The notes under the pieces are model-generated. The model did not search any database, had not been told where the DNA came from, and saw nothing but the letters and a program-made list of their open reading frames with translations. 64,000 nucleotides of DNA. Source: Caulobacter sp. NIBR2454. Its GTDB lineage: Bacteria > Pseudomonadota > Alphaproteobacteria > Caulobacterales > Caulobacteraceae. The position numbers and the translations under genes were made by a program. The first letter of the stretch is position 1, and each line of letters opens with the position of its first letter. Of the stretch, positions 55,575-64,000 are shown piece by piece. Where the stretch lies: NCBI RefSeq assembly GCF_027474405.1, contig NZ_CP114871.1, forward strand, positions 930,001 to 994,000, given 5' to 3'.

Positions 55575-57599
55575 CTAGACGTTCCAGGGGAACAGGGCGC
55601 CCCAGTAGGCCAGCATCAGTGAGAAGGCGGCGAAGATCACCGCGGTGATCGAGAAGCGCAGTTTCCGCCAAGGTGTCCAGCTGTCCACACGACGACCGCC
55701 GCGCCAGATGATCGGCAGGAACACGATCGTCACCAGCGACAGAATAGCCGCCACCAGGGCGCAGGCCGAGGCGATGGTCACCAGCGGCGATGGCCAGTTG
55801 TAGAACACCTTCACCACATCGCTGGCGGTTTGACCCCAGGCGGCGAAGAGGGCGGCGGCGCCGAGCCACAGGATCGACTGGGTGGTCTGCATCAGGCTGG
55901 CCTGACGTTGGATCGAGGTCTGCCGCAGTTCGCGGCTGTCGCGGGTGAAGACGCCGATCAGGGTGGCGATGGACGCCAGCAGGGCGATAGCGGCCAGCAG
56001 GGCCAGGTTCTGCGTTCGGTTGAACGGTCCGATGCGTTCGAAGGTCGCCACGCCCCTGGACGAGAAGAACCGGGCGGCGCGGCCGTTTTCGACCACGAAG
56101 GCGATCGTCTCGGGTCCGTCCATGGCCTGGAATACGCCCTCGCGATCGGTGGCGCGCCAGGTGCGGGCCCCGTCGTCGCCGCTGACGATCAGTTCGCCGC
56201 GCTCATTCACGCTGACTTCGGTCTGGCCGATGAGGTGGGAGACGAAGCCTTCCAGTCCGCCATAGGCGCGGCGGCTGGTCAGGTAGCTGCCGGCGTAAAC
56301 AGCGGGGTCGGCCTTGATGGCCGGCGGTCCTGCGAGGGCGGCGGCCGGCCCGTAGAATCGCTCGACGATCATGCCCGGCAACGCGCCCGACAGCTTGTAG
56401 CCGCCGTCGGTGTTGGTGGAGACGAAAACGCCTAGATTCAGTTCGGGCACGATCACCATCATCGAGAAGAAGGACAGGGTCGCGCCGCCGTGGCCGTAGC
56501 CGCGCCGACCGCCGGGCAGGGCGATGTCCATGAAGCCGTGGTTCCAGCCCGCCGCCCCGGCCGCGGGCTGCCAGGTCTGGCCGGAGAACTTGGCGCCGGT
56601 CGCAGGACTGTAGAGCGGCGCGCGTTCGGCGCCCAAGGCGCCGTTGTTCAGCAGAACGATCATGTACTTGGCCATGTCGCCCGCCGTGGAGGAGGCGCCG
56701 CCGGCCGGAGCGATCTGGCCGATGTACTCGTAAGGTCGCGGCTGATAGCCGCCGCCCGCCCAATGGAAGCCCTGCGAGGCGTCTGCGGCCAGGTCAGCCG
56801 GCATGGGCAGGGGCAGACCCTCGCGGGCGTCGCGCGGCTCGCGGAAGGTGGTGCGCCACATGCCCAGTGGGCGGAAAATCTCTTCCTCGGTCAGCTGTTC
56901 GAAGGGCTTGCCCACGACGTTGGACACCGCCTCGCCGGCCAAGCCGACGGCGTAGTTGGAATAGGACGGAACCTGACCCGGCTCGCGGACGCGGCGGACC
57001 CGTTCTTTCTGCAGATAGAGCTCCAGCGGGCGTACGCGGTTAGGATCACGCTCGAACAGCTGGCCCAGCGCGCGGTCTTCGAACCCGGCGGTGTGAGCCA
57101 TGACGTGACGAAGTTGGATCTGCTGCTTGAAACCCTGGTCACGGATATGCAGGCGCTCGGGCAGATAGAGGTTGAGCGGCGCGTCCAGACGCATGCGGCC
57201 GGCCTCGACCTCCTTCATCAGGGCGATCCAGGTGAAGGTCTTGGAGATCGAGCCGACCCGGAACAGGGTCCGGTCGGGATCGACCGGCTTGATCGGATCG
57301 AGGCTGGAGACGCCATAGCCCTTTTTCAGAACCACCTGCCCGCCCTGCACCACCGAGACGGTGACGCCGGCCAGGTGGTCGGCGGCCATGGATCGGCCGA
57401 CTACGCCATCTACGTAGGCTTCAAGCTGGGCGGGCGTCAGGGCCGGTGCGCTCGGCTTTGCCGGCTCTGCAACGGCGGGGACCGGCGCCGTCGGGCGCGA
57501 CGCGGGGGCGGCAGGGGCGGGCGGCTCAACCTGGGCCAGGGAGACTGGCGCGAAACAGAGCGCGCCGAATGCGGCGGCGAGGAAAACCTTGGCGTTCAT
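55575..57599 (-). CDS. Serine beta-lactamase-like hydrolase with C-terminal membrane domain
   Basis: A 674-residue class C/DD-peptidase-fold protein. Signal peptide MNAKVFLAAAFGALCFAPVS, then a Pro/Ala-rich linker. The nucleophile motif is SISK (S117, K120) in LFRVGSISKTFTW, the Tyr motif is YSNYAVG, and the third motif is GHGG in RGYGHGGATLSFF, so the fold's catalytic set is present. After about residue 530 four hydrophobic segments follow, for example LALLAAIALLASIATLIGVF and PLVTIASACALVAAILSLVT, which anchor the protein. ATG 57599 is chosen for the signal peptide. Substrates could be peptidoglycan peptides, D-amino peptides or esters. Divergent from an AraC regulator. Confidence 0.9.
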   Translation of the reverse strand: MNAKVFLAAAFGALCFAPVSLAQVEPPAPAAPASRPTAPVPAVAEPAKPSAPALTPAQLEAYVDGVVGRSMAADHLAGVTVSVVQGGQVVLKKGYGVSSLDPIKPVDPDRTLFRVGSISKTFTWIALMKEVEAGRMRLDAPLNLYLPERLHIRDQGFKQQIQLRHVMAHTAGFEDRALGQLFERDPNRVRPLELYLQKERVRRVREPGQVPSYSNYAVGLAGEAVSNVVGKPFEQLTEEEIFRPLGMWRTTFREPRDAREGLPLPMPADLAADASQGFHWAGGGYQPRPYEYIGQIAPAGGASSTAGDMAKYMIVLLNNGALGAERAPLYSPATGAKFSGQTWQPAAGAAGWNHGFMDIALPGGRRGYGHGGATLSFFSMMVIVPELNLGVFVSTNTDGGYKLSGALPGMIVERFYGPAAALAGPPAIKADPAVYAGSYLTSRRAYGGLEGFVSHLIGQTEVSVNERGELIVSGDDGARTWRATDREGVFQAMDGPETIAFVVENGRAARFFSSRGVATFERIGPFNRTQNLALLAAIALLASIATLIGVFTRDSRELRQTSIQRQASLMQTTQSILWLGAAALFAAWGQTASDVVKVFYNWPSPLVTIASACALVAAILSLVTIVFLPIIWRGGRRVDSWTPWRKLRFSITAVIFAAFSLMLAYWGALFPWNV

Positions 57600-57703
57600 G
57601 CGCACCGACAACGGCTCGACCTCGTATTGATTCACTGCTGACCTGACCCCTTGATACGGACTGTCGGCGATCATGGGTAGCGGCGCCGCAGGGGGAAACC
57701 GCA

Positions 57704-58483
57704 ATGAATGCCGATATGCTCTATGAAGAGCTCGAGGTCGCAACGGCGGCTCGCTCGATAGCCGCCTGCTACTGGCGGTTTCATCTTGGCGCCGGCGCGC
57801 CGGAGTCGGTCGAGCACGTGATCGTGCCCGATGGGACGACATCTCTCAGCGTCGCTGTATCCCCGATGGGCGCTTCGCCGCTGCTGTGCGCCGGCCCAAC
57901 CCGTGCAGCGCATGTCGTTCAGGTACACGCAGGGGTCTTCTACGGCGGGGTGCGGCTGACCCCGGCGGCGGGAGCGGCCTTGTTGGGCGTGGATGGCCCT
58001 TCTCTGCGAGGGCGGATAGGGCCGTGGCTCGGCGGCGACAACCAGCTTGGCGGCCTAGCCTGTGCACTGGTCGAGTTGGCCCGGACGGGAGCGACAGGGC
58101 CGGCCGACGCCGTACTCTCAGAACTCGCCATCGGGGTCAGGCTCGATCCCGCCGCAGCGTCTGTCGCCCAGGACTTGATCGACAAGGGGGGCCGTGGACG
58201 CATCGGCGATCTGGCGGGCGAGACGGGTCTTAGCGAACGTCAGCTTCGCCGTCGGTTCTTCGAGGCGGTCGGCCTGACGCCAAAGGAGTTCGCGGGCATC
58301 CGCCGCCTGCGCGAAGCATGCATTCTCGCCGCGGCCGACCATGAGACCTGGGCTACGGCGGCGGCGGCGGCCGACTATGCCGATCAGGCCCATCTGAGCC
58401 GCGACGTGCGGACGGCTTTCGCTCAGACGCCCCGCCGGGTGGCCCGCTATCTGCGCCGCATCGAGCATCGGTTCGTGGCCTGA
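57704..58483 (+). CDS. AraC-family transcriptional regulator
   Basis: A 259-residue regulator. The N-terminal about 140 residues are a cupin-like or effector domain with VEHVIVPDGTTSLSVAVSPM and the family-typical 'DG-hhhhh' strand. The C-terminal AraC HTH pair (about 165-255) has RIGDLAGETGLSERQLRRRF, FEAVGLTPKEFAGIRRLREA and the second HTH DYADQAHLSRDVRTAFAQTP. It is divergent from the serine hydrolase with 104 bases between the starts and could control it; the lipocalin-like gene follows 66 bases downstream. Confidence 0.92.
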   Translation: MNADMLYEELEVATAARSIAACYWRFHLGAGAPESVEHVIVPDGTTSLSVAVSPMGASPLLCAGPTRAAHVVQVHAGVFYGGVRLTPAAGAALLGVDGPSLRGRIGPWLGGDNQLGGLACALVELARTGATGPADAVLSELAIGVRLDPAAASVAQDLIDKGGRGRIGDLAGETGLSERQLRRRFFEAVGLTPKEFAGIRRLREACILAAADHETWATAAAAADYADQAHLSRDVRTAFAQTPRRVARYLRRIEHRFVA

Positions 58484-58549
58484 TGGCCGAAAGGTTCAAG
58501 ATCGTGGGAAGCTGGACCGCTAGGGTCGGGCCGACCAAGGGGAGACACA

Positions 58550-59068
58550 ATGCGTCATCTGATCGCCGCCGCCTTTTCGCTGTTCGCCGCAACAGCTGCA
58601 TACGCCGCCGAGCCGACGACGCCGCAGGAGGCCATGGCCCCGCTCAAGCCGCTGGTCGGCCGTTGGGAGGGCTCCGGTTGGATGAGCACCCCGGCCGCGG
58701 GTCGGCAGACCTTCAACTCGCAGGAGATCGTCAGCGAACGGGTCGGCGGGGCCGCGATGCTGGTGGAGGGGCTGCACAAGAACGCGACGTCGCCCAATGA
58801 TGTGGTCCACGACGCCATGGGCGTGATCGTCTGGTCGCCGCGCGACAAAGCCTATCGTTTCCGCACCAACCTTTCGACGGGGATGTACGGCGATCATCCC
58901 ATGACCGTTGAGCCCGGCAAGTTCGTCTGGGGGATGACCGTGGGAAATGGCGGCAAGGTCGAATACGTCACCGAATTCTCGGCCGACACCTGGCATGAAA
59001 CCGGCCGCTACAGCCCAGACGGCAAGACCTGGACCCCGATCTTCGAGATGACCCTCAAGAAGAAGTAG
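58550..59068 (+). CDS. Exported lipocalin-like protein (DUF1579-type)
   Basis: A 172-residue exported protein. Signal peptide MRHLIAAAFSLFAATAAYAA. The mature start LKPLVGRWEGSGWMST holds the G-x-W motif of small lipocalin-like families, followed by alternating strands (VGGAAMLVEGLHKN, KAYRFRTNLSTGMY, VEYVTEFSADTWHETGRYSP). It resembles the frameshifted gene at 18697 in type, though not closely. ATG 58550 follows AAGGGGAG. Function unknown; a small hydrophobic ligand is possible. Confidence 0.8.
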   Translation: MRHLIAAAFSLFAATAAYAAEPTTPQEAMAPLKPLVGRWEGSGWMSTPAAGRQTFNSQEIVSERVGGAAMLVEGLHKNATSPNDVVHDAMGVIVWSPRDKAYRFRTNLSTGMYGDHPMTVEPGKFVWGMTVGNGGKVEYVTEFSADTWHETGRYSPDGKTWTPIFEMTLKKK

Positions 59069-59075
59069 CCGCGTC

Positions 59076-59846
59076 TCAGGGACTGGCTGGTCCGGTGGTT
59101 TGTCTGGGAAACGGATAGAGCGGCAGGACAGGCCGCAGGGCCCCGCCGATCCATACCTGCGGCTCGGACGGCGGCTCGGCTTTGGTCTCGGTTTCCTTGG
59201 CGGCGACGCAGGTCTTTGTACCGCTGGCCAAGGCGACAAAGTCGCGGGCGGTTGACGCGGTCTTCAAGAAGCACTCGTCGAAGTAGGGGTACTTGTCGCT
59301 CTCACCGCAGCCGAACGACGAACGGTCCGGTCGCGCGGCGGTCATGACCATGCGCTGCGGCCCAGCCAGGGGATCGACGAAGACGCCGGAAAAACAGGCC
59401 GAGATCACGGCGATCACCGGCCGCCCGGGACAGGCGCCCTCGATCATCGCGGCGAGCAGGGCGGGCGACAGGCGCCCTTCGCCAAAGGTGATGCCGCGCG
59501 GCTCTCCATGCGAGGTGAGGTAAAGCAGGCAGCCCGCCTTGGCCGTTCCGCCGGTGGCTTTCAGCTGTTCGTATACGCCGCGCAAGTCGGCCTTCTGCGG
59601 CCGGGGGGCGGGGTATTTTTCCGGCTGGACCGAGAACTGGCTGATGTTGCCGGCGGAAAAGCCCATCGCCACGAGCCGTTCGGAGACATCGCGACGGGCG
59701 TTGTCGAAAGCTTCGGTCGAGCCACCCTCATGCGCCCGATTGTCGGCGGCGACAACGACGGCGGCCCAGTTGGAGAAGGGACCTGCTAGGGCCAGGCCCG
59801 GCAGGGCCAGTGCGAACGCCACAAAGACACTCGCCAGCCACCGCAT
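59076..59846 (-). CDS. Exported C13 (legumain/caspase-fold) peptidase-like protein
   Basis: A 256-residue protein with signal peptide (MRWLASVFVAFALALPGLAL) and a CD-clan peptidase domain. The catalytic His is H113 in LLYLTSHGEPRGI and the nucleophile C151 in VIAVISACFSGVF, the H-G ... A-C-x-S-G pattern of family C13. VVVAADNRAHEG near the N-terminus matches the first strand, and GRLSPALLAAMIEGACPGRP lies between the catalytic pair. Specificity cannot be read. It is the last gene of the sspB-PaaI-C13 run, 5 bases after the thioesterase stop. ATG 59846 follows AGGAAGTAGGG. Confidence 0.88.
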   Translation of the reverse strand: MRWLASVFVAFALALPGLALAGPFSNWAAVVVAADNRAHEGGSTEAFDNARRDVSERLVAMGFSAGNISQFSVQPEKYPAPRPQKADLRGVYEQLKATGGTAKAGCLLYLTSHGEPRGITFGEGRLSPALLAAMIEGACPGRPVIAVISACFSGVFVDPLAGPQRMVMTAARPDRSSFGCGESDKYPYFDECFLKTASTARDFVALASGTKTCVAAKETETKAEPPSEPQVWIGGALRPVLPLYPFPRQTTGPASP

Positions 59847-59851
59847 GGGCC

Positions 59852-60322
59852 CTACTTCCTGAACTTCGCGAAGGGGGTGGGCATCGCCGTTCCCGTCGCC
59901 TTGGCCACCAGCCGGCCTTCCGCGTCGAACAGCTCGCCCTCGGTGAAGGCGATGGTCTTGCCCCATTTGACCACGCGGCCGACTCCACGAAGCTGGCCCG
60001 GCATGGCCGGCCGCAGGAAGCTGGTCTTCATCTCAAGGGTGGGGGCCACACAGGTCATGCCCGAAGTGACAAGGCAGGCCACCGACATGCATTCGTCCAG
60101 CATGACACAGACATAGCCGCCCTGGACCTGGCCCATGGGATTAGCCAGCAGGTCGGCGCGGGCGTCGAAGGTCACCTCGACCTCACGGTCGGCCTGGCTG
60201 ACGCGGATAAGCCTGAAGCCTACCGTCTTCGAGCCCGAAGGCTGGTTGGTCGAGCGCTCGAACCGCTCGAGGATCGCCTCGTCGGTCAGGCTTTCTGGCG
60301 TGTCCGAGGCGACGTCGCTCAC
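59852..60322 (-). CDS. PaaI-type hotdog thioesterase
   Basis: A 156-residue hotdog-fold protein. The family motifs are GQVQGGYVCVMLDECMSVAC (the N/G-x-V-Q-G-G-x-h-x-h-h-h-D helix with the catalytic-side Asp/Glu) and TLEMKTSFLRPAMPGQLRGV, then KTIAFTEGELFDAEGRLVAK. Such proteins hydrolyse acyl-CoA thioesters such as phenylacetyl- or hydroxybenzoyl-CoA derivatives. It overlaps the stop of sspB by ATGA and is followed closely by the C13 peptidase, so the three form an operon. The functional link to SspB is unclear. Confidence 0.9.
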   Translation of the reverse strand: MSDVASDTPESLTDEAILERFERSTNQPSGSKTVGFRLIRVSQADREVEVTFDARADLLANPMGQVQGGYVCVMLDECMSVACLVTSGMTCVAPTLEMKTSFLRPAMPGQLRGVGRVVKWGKTIAFTEGELFDAEGRLVAKATGTAMPTPFAKFRK

Positions 60323-60795
60323 TTCTTTCGGAACTGGTCCAGGGAGACGACCTTGGGGCCGTCGTCATCGCCGCCGGTGCGGGGGGGCGCGTCGGGCTCG
60401 GACTTCGGAGCCTCGGGCACGTCGTCCACCTCGAACTGCAGCACGAACTGGCAGCTGGGGTCGTAGAAACGCGTGACGGCCGCATAGGGGACAACGAGGT
60501 TCTTGGGCTGGCCGCCGAACTTCAGCGTCACCGAGAACTGCTCGGGCGTGACTTCGAGGTCCCAATACTGATGCTGCAGGACGATGGTCATCTCGTCCGG
60601 GTACTTGCCCAGCAGGTCCTGTGGGCCTTCGACGCCGGGGGCCCGGCTCTTGAAGGTGATGTAGAAATGGTGGTGACCGGGCAGGCCATTGGGGTGGGCG
60701 GCGCGCTCCATGGCGCTCCGGATCACGCCGCGCAGCGCCTCCTGGGCCATGGCCTCATAGTGCATGAGGTCTTCGGGCGGCTTTTCCTGGGCCAT
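60319..60795 (-). CDS. sspB: SspB-alpha adaptor for ClpXP degradation of ssrA-tagged proteins
   Basis: A 158-residue adaptor. The domain holds MHYEAMAQEALRGVIRSAME, PGHHHFYITFKSRAPGVEGP, YPDEMTIVLQHQYWDLEVTP and LKFGGQPKNLVVPYAAVTRF, followed by an acidic Pro/Asp-rich linker. The last residues, GPKVVSLDQFRKK, are the short basic tail that docks ClpX. This is the alpha-proteobacterial SspB type, which binds the ANDNF part of the ssrA tag. It lies right after the ssrA gene on the same strand, so the tag maker and tag reader are neighbours. Start ATG 60795. Confidence 0.93.
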   Translation of the reverse strand: MAQEKPPEDLMHYEAMAQEALRGVIRSAMERAAHPNGLPGHHHFYITFKSRAPGVEGPQDLLGKYPDEMTIVLQHQYWDLEVTPEQFSVTLKFGGQPKNLVVPYAAVTRFYDPSCQFVLQFEVDDVPEAPKSEPDAPPRTGGDDDGPKVVSLDQFRKK

Positions 60796-60907
60796 TCTCG
60801 GTCACGATACAGAAGTTGAAAGCAGCGGCGAAACTAGCGCGTCAGTATGGCCGCGCAAGGCCGCTTTGACAAAAGCAGCCATGGCCCGGGAAGTTTCTGA
60901 AATCGCG

Positions 60908-60949
60908 GAAAAAAGGAAAGTGGGGAGGTTCTGTTGGCAGGCCCTCCCC
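60908..60949 (-). terminator. Terminator of ssrA
   Basis: On the minus strand GGGGAGG (60949-60943) pairs with CCTCCCC (60928-60922), and CTTTCCTTTTTT follows, down to 60908. It is the natural end of the tmRNA precursor before sspB. Confidence 0.7.
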
Positions 60950-60954
60950 GAGCC

Positions 60955-61130
60955 CCGCCTAAGGATCTGAACCCCTAGGACTTTAAGGTCGAAATCAACC
61001 TAGCGCTTACGCAGCCAGACGGACTTCTTCAGCGAAGTTATCGTTCGCATTTAGAAAATGGCCCGATGCGGCGGAACCATGCCGAGAGAAGGCAATCACC
61101 TTTACACGTCTGTCGATGCTGATCGGCCCC
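60955..61130 (-). ncRNA. ssrA: tmRNA, coding piece of a permuted two-piece ssrA
   Basis: Reading leftward from 61130 the RNA starts GGGGCCGATCAGCATCGACA, the 5' acceptor strand and D-like side typical of alphaproteobacterial tmRNA. GGGGCCG pairs with CGGCUCC of the acceptor piece, with a G-U third pair as in alanine tRNA. The tag frame runs from 61048 to TAA at 61009-61007 and encodes ANDNFAEEVRLAA; with the charged alanine the tag is AANDNFAEEVRLAA. It differs at its end from the C. crescentus tag I recall (AANDNFAEEFAVAA). CCTAG/CTAGG stem bases follow the tag. The left boundary is approximate. Confidence 0.92.
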
Positions 61131-61160
61131 ATGACATCCGGCGATAACTCCGGAAGGTTT

Positions 61161-61250
61161 TGGTGGAGCCGCCGGGAATCGCACCCGGGTCCAGTCCGCT
61201 TATTACGTGCGCGTTTATCTCCATAGTCAGAGCGAACCCTGACCCCCCCA
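61161..61250 (-). ncRNA. ssrA: tmRNA, acceptor piece of the permuted ssrA
   Basis: On the minus strand this piece ends with the T arm CCGGG-TGCGATT-CCCGG, the acceptor strand CGGCTCC, discriminator A and encoded CCA at 61163-61161. Upstream is a hairpin GTCAG-GGTTCGCT-CTGAC. It precedes the coding piece in transcription order, separated by about 30 bases (61131-61160) that would be removed by processing. That order, acceptor first, is the alphaproteobacterial permuted arrangement. The 5' boundary near 61250 is approximate. Confidence 0.9.
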
Positions 61251-61282
61251 ATATAGGCAATCGCGCCCGCGATTGCACCCCC

Positions 61283-62032
61283 TTATGGGACTTTGGACGC
61301 CTCCAGCCGGCCGCTGGCGGCGATCAGGGCGTCATAGGCGCGGCGATCCGCCTCGAAGTCCGCACCGCGCGGAAACAGCACGTCGATTCGCGGATCACGC
61401 CCAAGGGCGGCGGCGACGAGAGGCGTCAGGATGTCTGCGATCTGGCCGATCTCCGCCCCGTCACACGCGCGACGCAGGTGGCGCGTCCGGTCTTGGGTCA
61501 GCAGCGTCACGTCCCACGATATTCCGTCGAGGCAGAGGCTGGCGATTGATCCCTGGCCGTCCAGAACCGTTACGCGGCGCGGGGCGTCCCAGGCGGGCAG
61601 AGCGGCCAGATTTCTATAGGGTTCGGCGGAAGCCAATTCCGCATCCACGCCTACACGTCGCCCGATCTCCGGCGAGCAGCAGCCCAGTCCCGCGCGCGCC
61701 TGGACGAAGGCGCGGCCGTCGCGGCGAACCGTGACGCGGATGACTGCCTGGCGGACGCTAAGGGATGGCCGCCGCCAGAGCTCGACCACCATCTCGCCTC
61801 GCTCGACGATCTGGGTCTGCAGGGGCTGCAGGCCCCAAAGGCGGTAGAGCAGGGGATCGACGCCGTTATCGATGGCGGGAAGGCTTTGGCCCTCGTCCAG
61901 CCGCCGGCCAGCCAGTGGCTCGCGTTCGGGCGAAGGGCGCTCGACCTTGGCGTTCCACCAGTCATTGGGATCGGGCCCAGGGGCAGGCTGAGCCTGAAGC
62001 AGAAGCGCGAGGGCGGCTGCGGTCAGGCTCAC
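61283..62032 (-). CDS. Secreted hypothetical protein downstream of ilvH
   Basis: A 249-residue protein. The N-terminus MSLTAAALALLLQAQPAPGP looks like a short signal peptide. The mature part has DDxW-like DPNDWWNAKVERPSPER, strands VERGEMVVELWRRPSL and QAVIRVTVRRDGRAFVQARA, a Cys pair GLGCCSPEIGRRV, and a late Cys (RRACDGAEIGQIADIL). I do not recognise the family. It starts 5 bases after the ilvH stop and is very likely expressed with ilvBH, though a role in amino acid synthesis is doubtful for a secreted protein. ssrA follows 30 bases downstream. Confidence 0.7.
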   Translation of the reverse strand: MSLTAAALALLLQAQPAPGPDPNDWWNAKVERPSPEREPLAGRRLDEGQSLPAIDNGVDPLLYRLWGLQPLQTQIVERGEMVVELWRRPSLSVRQAVIRVTVRRDGRAFVQARAGLGCCSPEIGRRVGVDAELASAEPYRNLAALPAWDAPRRVTVLDGQGSIASLCLDGISWDVTLLTQDRTRHLRRACDGAEIGQIADILTPLVAAALGRDPRIDVLFPRGADFEADRRAYDALIAASGRLEASKVP

Positions 62033-62037
62033 GGCGA

Positions 62038-62589
62038 CTACATCCCCTCGGCGCCGCGCTCGATGGAGAGGACGCCGGTGCGCGAGAGTTCGACGAGGCC
62101 CAAGGGGCGCATCAGCTCCACGAAGCTGTCGATCTTGGTCGGCGCGCCGGTCAGCTCAAACACGAAGGACTCGGCCGTGGTGTCGATGACCTTGGCGCGG
62201 AAGATGTCGGAGACCCGAAGGGCTTCGACGCGCTCAGGTCCCGTGCCGCGCACCTTGACCAAGGCCAGCTCACGCTCGACCCCGTTGGGATCACGGGTCA
62301 CGTCATGGACGCGGCGGACCGCGACCACCTTCTTCAGCTGCTGCTCGATCTGCTCGATCACGTGGCGCGTGCCGCGGGTCACCACGGTGATGCGGCTGGT
62401 GTGGGCCTTGCGGTCCGTCTCGGCGACGGTGAGGCTTTCGATGTTGTAACCCCGGGCGGCGAACAGGCCGACCAAGCGATGCAGCACCCCCGGCTCGTTG
62501 TCCACGAGCAGGGCGAAGGTGGCGGTGTACTCGGCCGCGTCGGCGGTCACGAGGTCATAGGCGGAGGCGGGCGTAAGATCGCTTGGCAT
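62038..62589 (-). CDS. ilvH: Acetolactate synthase small (regulatory) subunit
   Basis: A 183-residue regulatory subunit of acetohydroxyacid synthase. The ACT domain (about 15-90) starts TATFALLVDNEPGVLHRLVG and includes FAARGYNIESLTVAETDRKA and the conserved SRITVVTRGT. The C-terminal domain has VHDVTRDPNGVERELALVKV and FRAKVIDTTAESFVFELTGA. It confers valine feedback inhibition. It starts 8 bases after the ilvB stop, so the subunits are co-translated. A leader peptide or attenuator, if any, is upstream of ilvB, outside the window. Confidence 0.96.
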   Translation of the reverse strand: MPSDLTPASAYDLVTADAAEYTATFALLVDNEPGVLHRLVGLFAARGYNIESLTVAETDRKAHTSRITVVTRGTRHVIEQIEQQLKKVVAVRRVHDVTRDPNGVERELALVKVRGTGPERVEALRVSDIFRAKVIDTTAESFVFELTGAPTKIDSFVELMRPLGLVELSRTGVLSIERGAEGM

Positions 62590-62597
62590 GCGCTTCC

Positions 62598-64000
<1,403 letters not shown>

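Noticed and set aside
61157..61200. A tRNA gene at the GGGAATCGCACCCGG T-arm
   Set aside because: There is no anticodon arm. The T arm and CCA belong to the acceptor piece of the permuted tmRNA.

Overview
The window is GC-rich, densely packed alphaproteobacterial chromosome, most likely from the Caulobacteraceae (Caulobacter or a close relative). The main grounds are a circularly permuted two-piece tmRNA beside an alpha-type SspB adaptor, a split metH, a DnaG without zinc-ligand cysteines, and two serralysin-type proteases, one with the size and layout I recall for the Caulobacter S-layer-associated protease Sap. The window opens inside glpK and closes inside ilvB.

Layout. 1-4 kb: end of glpK, a HAD hydrolase, two tandem paralogous secreted proteins, carA with a hairpin-T leader, a GIY-YIG protein. 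4-9 kb: dnaG and rpoD in series, a terminator, a 20-bp tandem repeat and an HTH protein. 9-13.5 kb: an AT-richer insertion with a 1364-residue single-chain type IIG-like restriction-modification protein, abutting what looks like the C-terminal stub of an Mrr-like nuclease. 13.5-22 kb: small regulators and enzymes, including a receiver protein, a Gre-like factor, a GST, a WYL regulator, an ODC-like decarboxylase with a structured leader, a frameshifted gene, a HerA-like ATPase, a racemase and an Mpo1-like protein. 22-26 kb: two tandem serralysin-family metalloproteases. 26-36 kb: a methionine-cycle cluster with a fused ArsR-methyltransferase, metF, a B3 metallo-beta-lactamase and the homocysteine half of metH, then a Tat-exported amine oxidase and an exported RidA, then the folate/cobalamin half of metH. 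A perfect 20-bp palindrome abuts the first start codon. 36-43.5 kb: an MFS carrier, purT and a fused 5-oxoprolinase. 43.5-46.3 kb: a membrane protein, a monooxygenase-OYE pair and an SMP-30 lactonase. 46.3-48 kb: a thyA-MazG-folA operon joined by ATGA overlaps. 48-57.6 kb: an RcnB-like protein, ilvC, a deoxyribosyltransferase-like protein, an rRNA/tRNA-type methyltransferase, a polyprenyl diphosphate synthase, YccF, fumC, a RusA-like nuclease and a serine hydrolase with a membrane tail. 57.7-64 kb: AraC, a lipocalin-like protein, then a minus-strand run of ilvB, ilvH, a secreted protein, ssrA, sspB, a PaaI thioesterase and a C13 peptidase.

How genes work together. metF, the two metH halves and the ArsR-methyltransferase form a folate/SAM circuit. 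thyA, the MazG-like protein and folA form a dTMP/folate circuit. ilvB, ilvH and ilvC are the first steps of branched-chain amino acid synthesis. ssrA and sspB form the tag-and-deliver arm of ribosome rescue with ClpXP. The amine oxidase and RidA could be a periplasmic produce-and-detoxify pair. Signals not explained by single genes include three copies of an 'CCGCTCATCCCGGC' palindrome family, a similar quasi-palindrome before both the WYL regulator and the frameshifted gene, and several leader hairpins. No CRISPR array, prophage, rRNA or ordinary tRNA gene was seen. All calls come from reading the sequence; no search was run.
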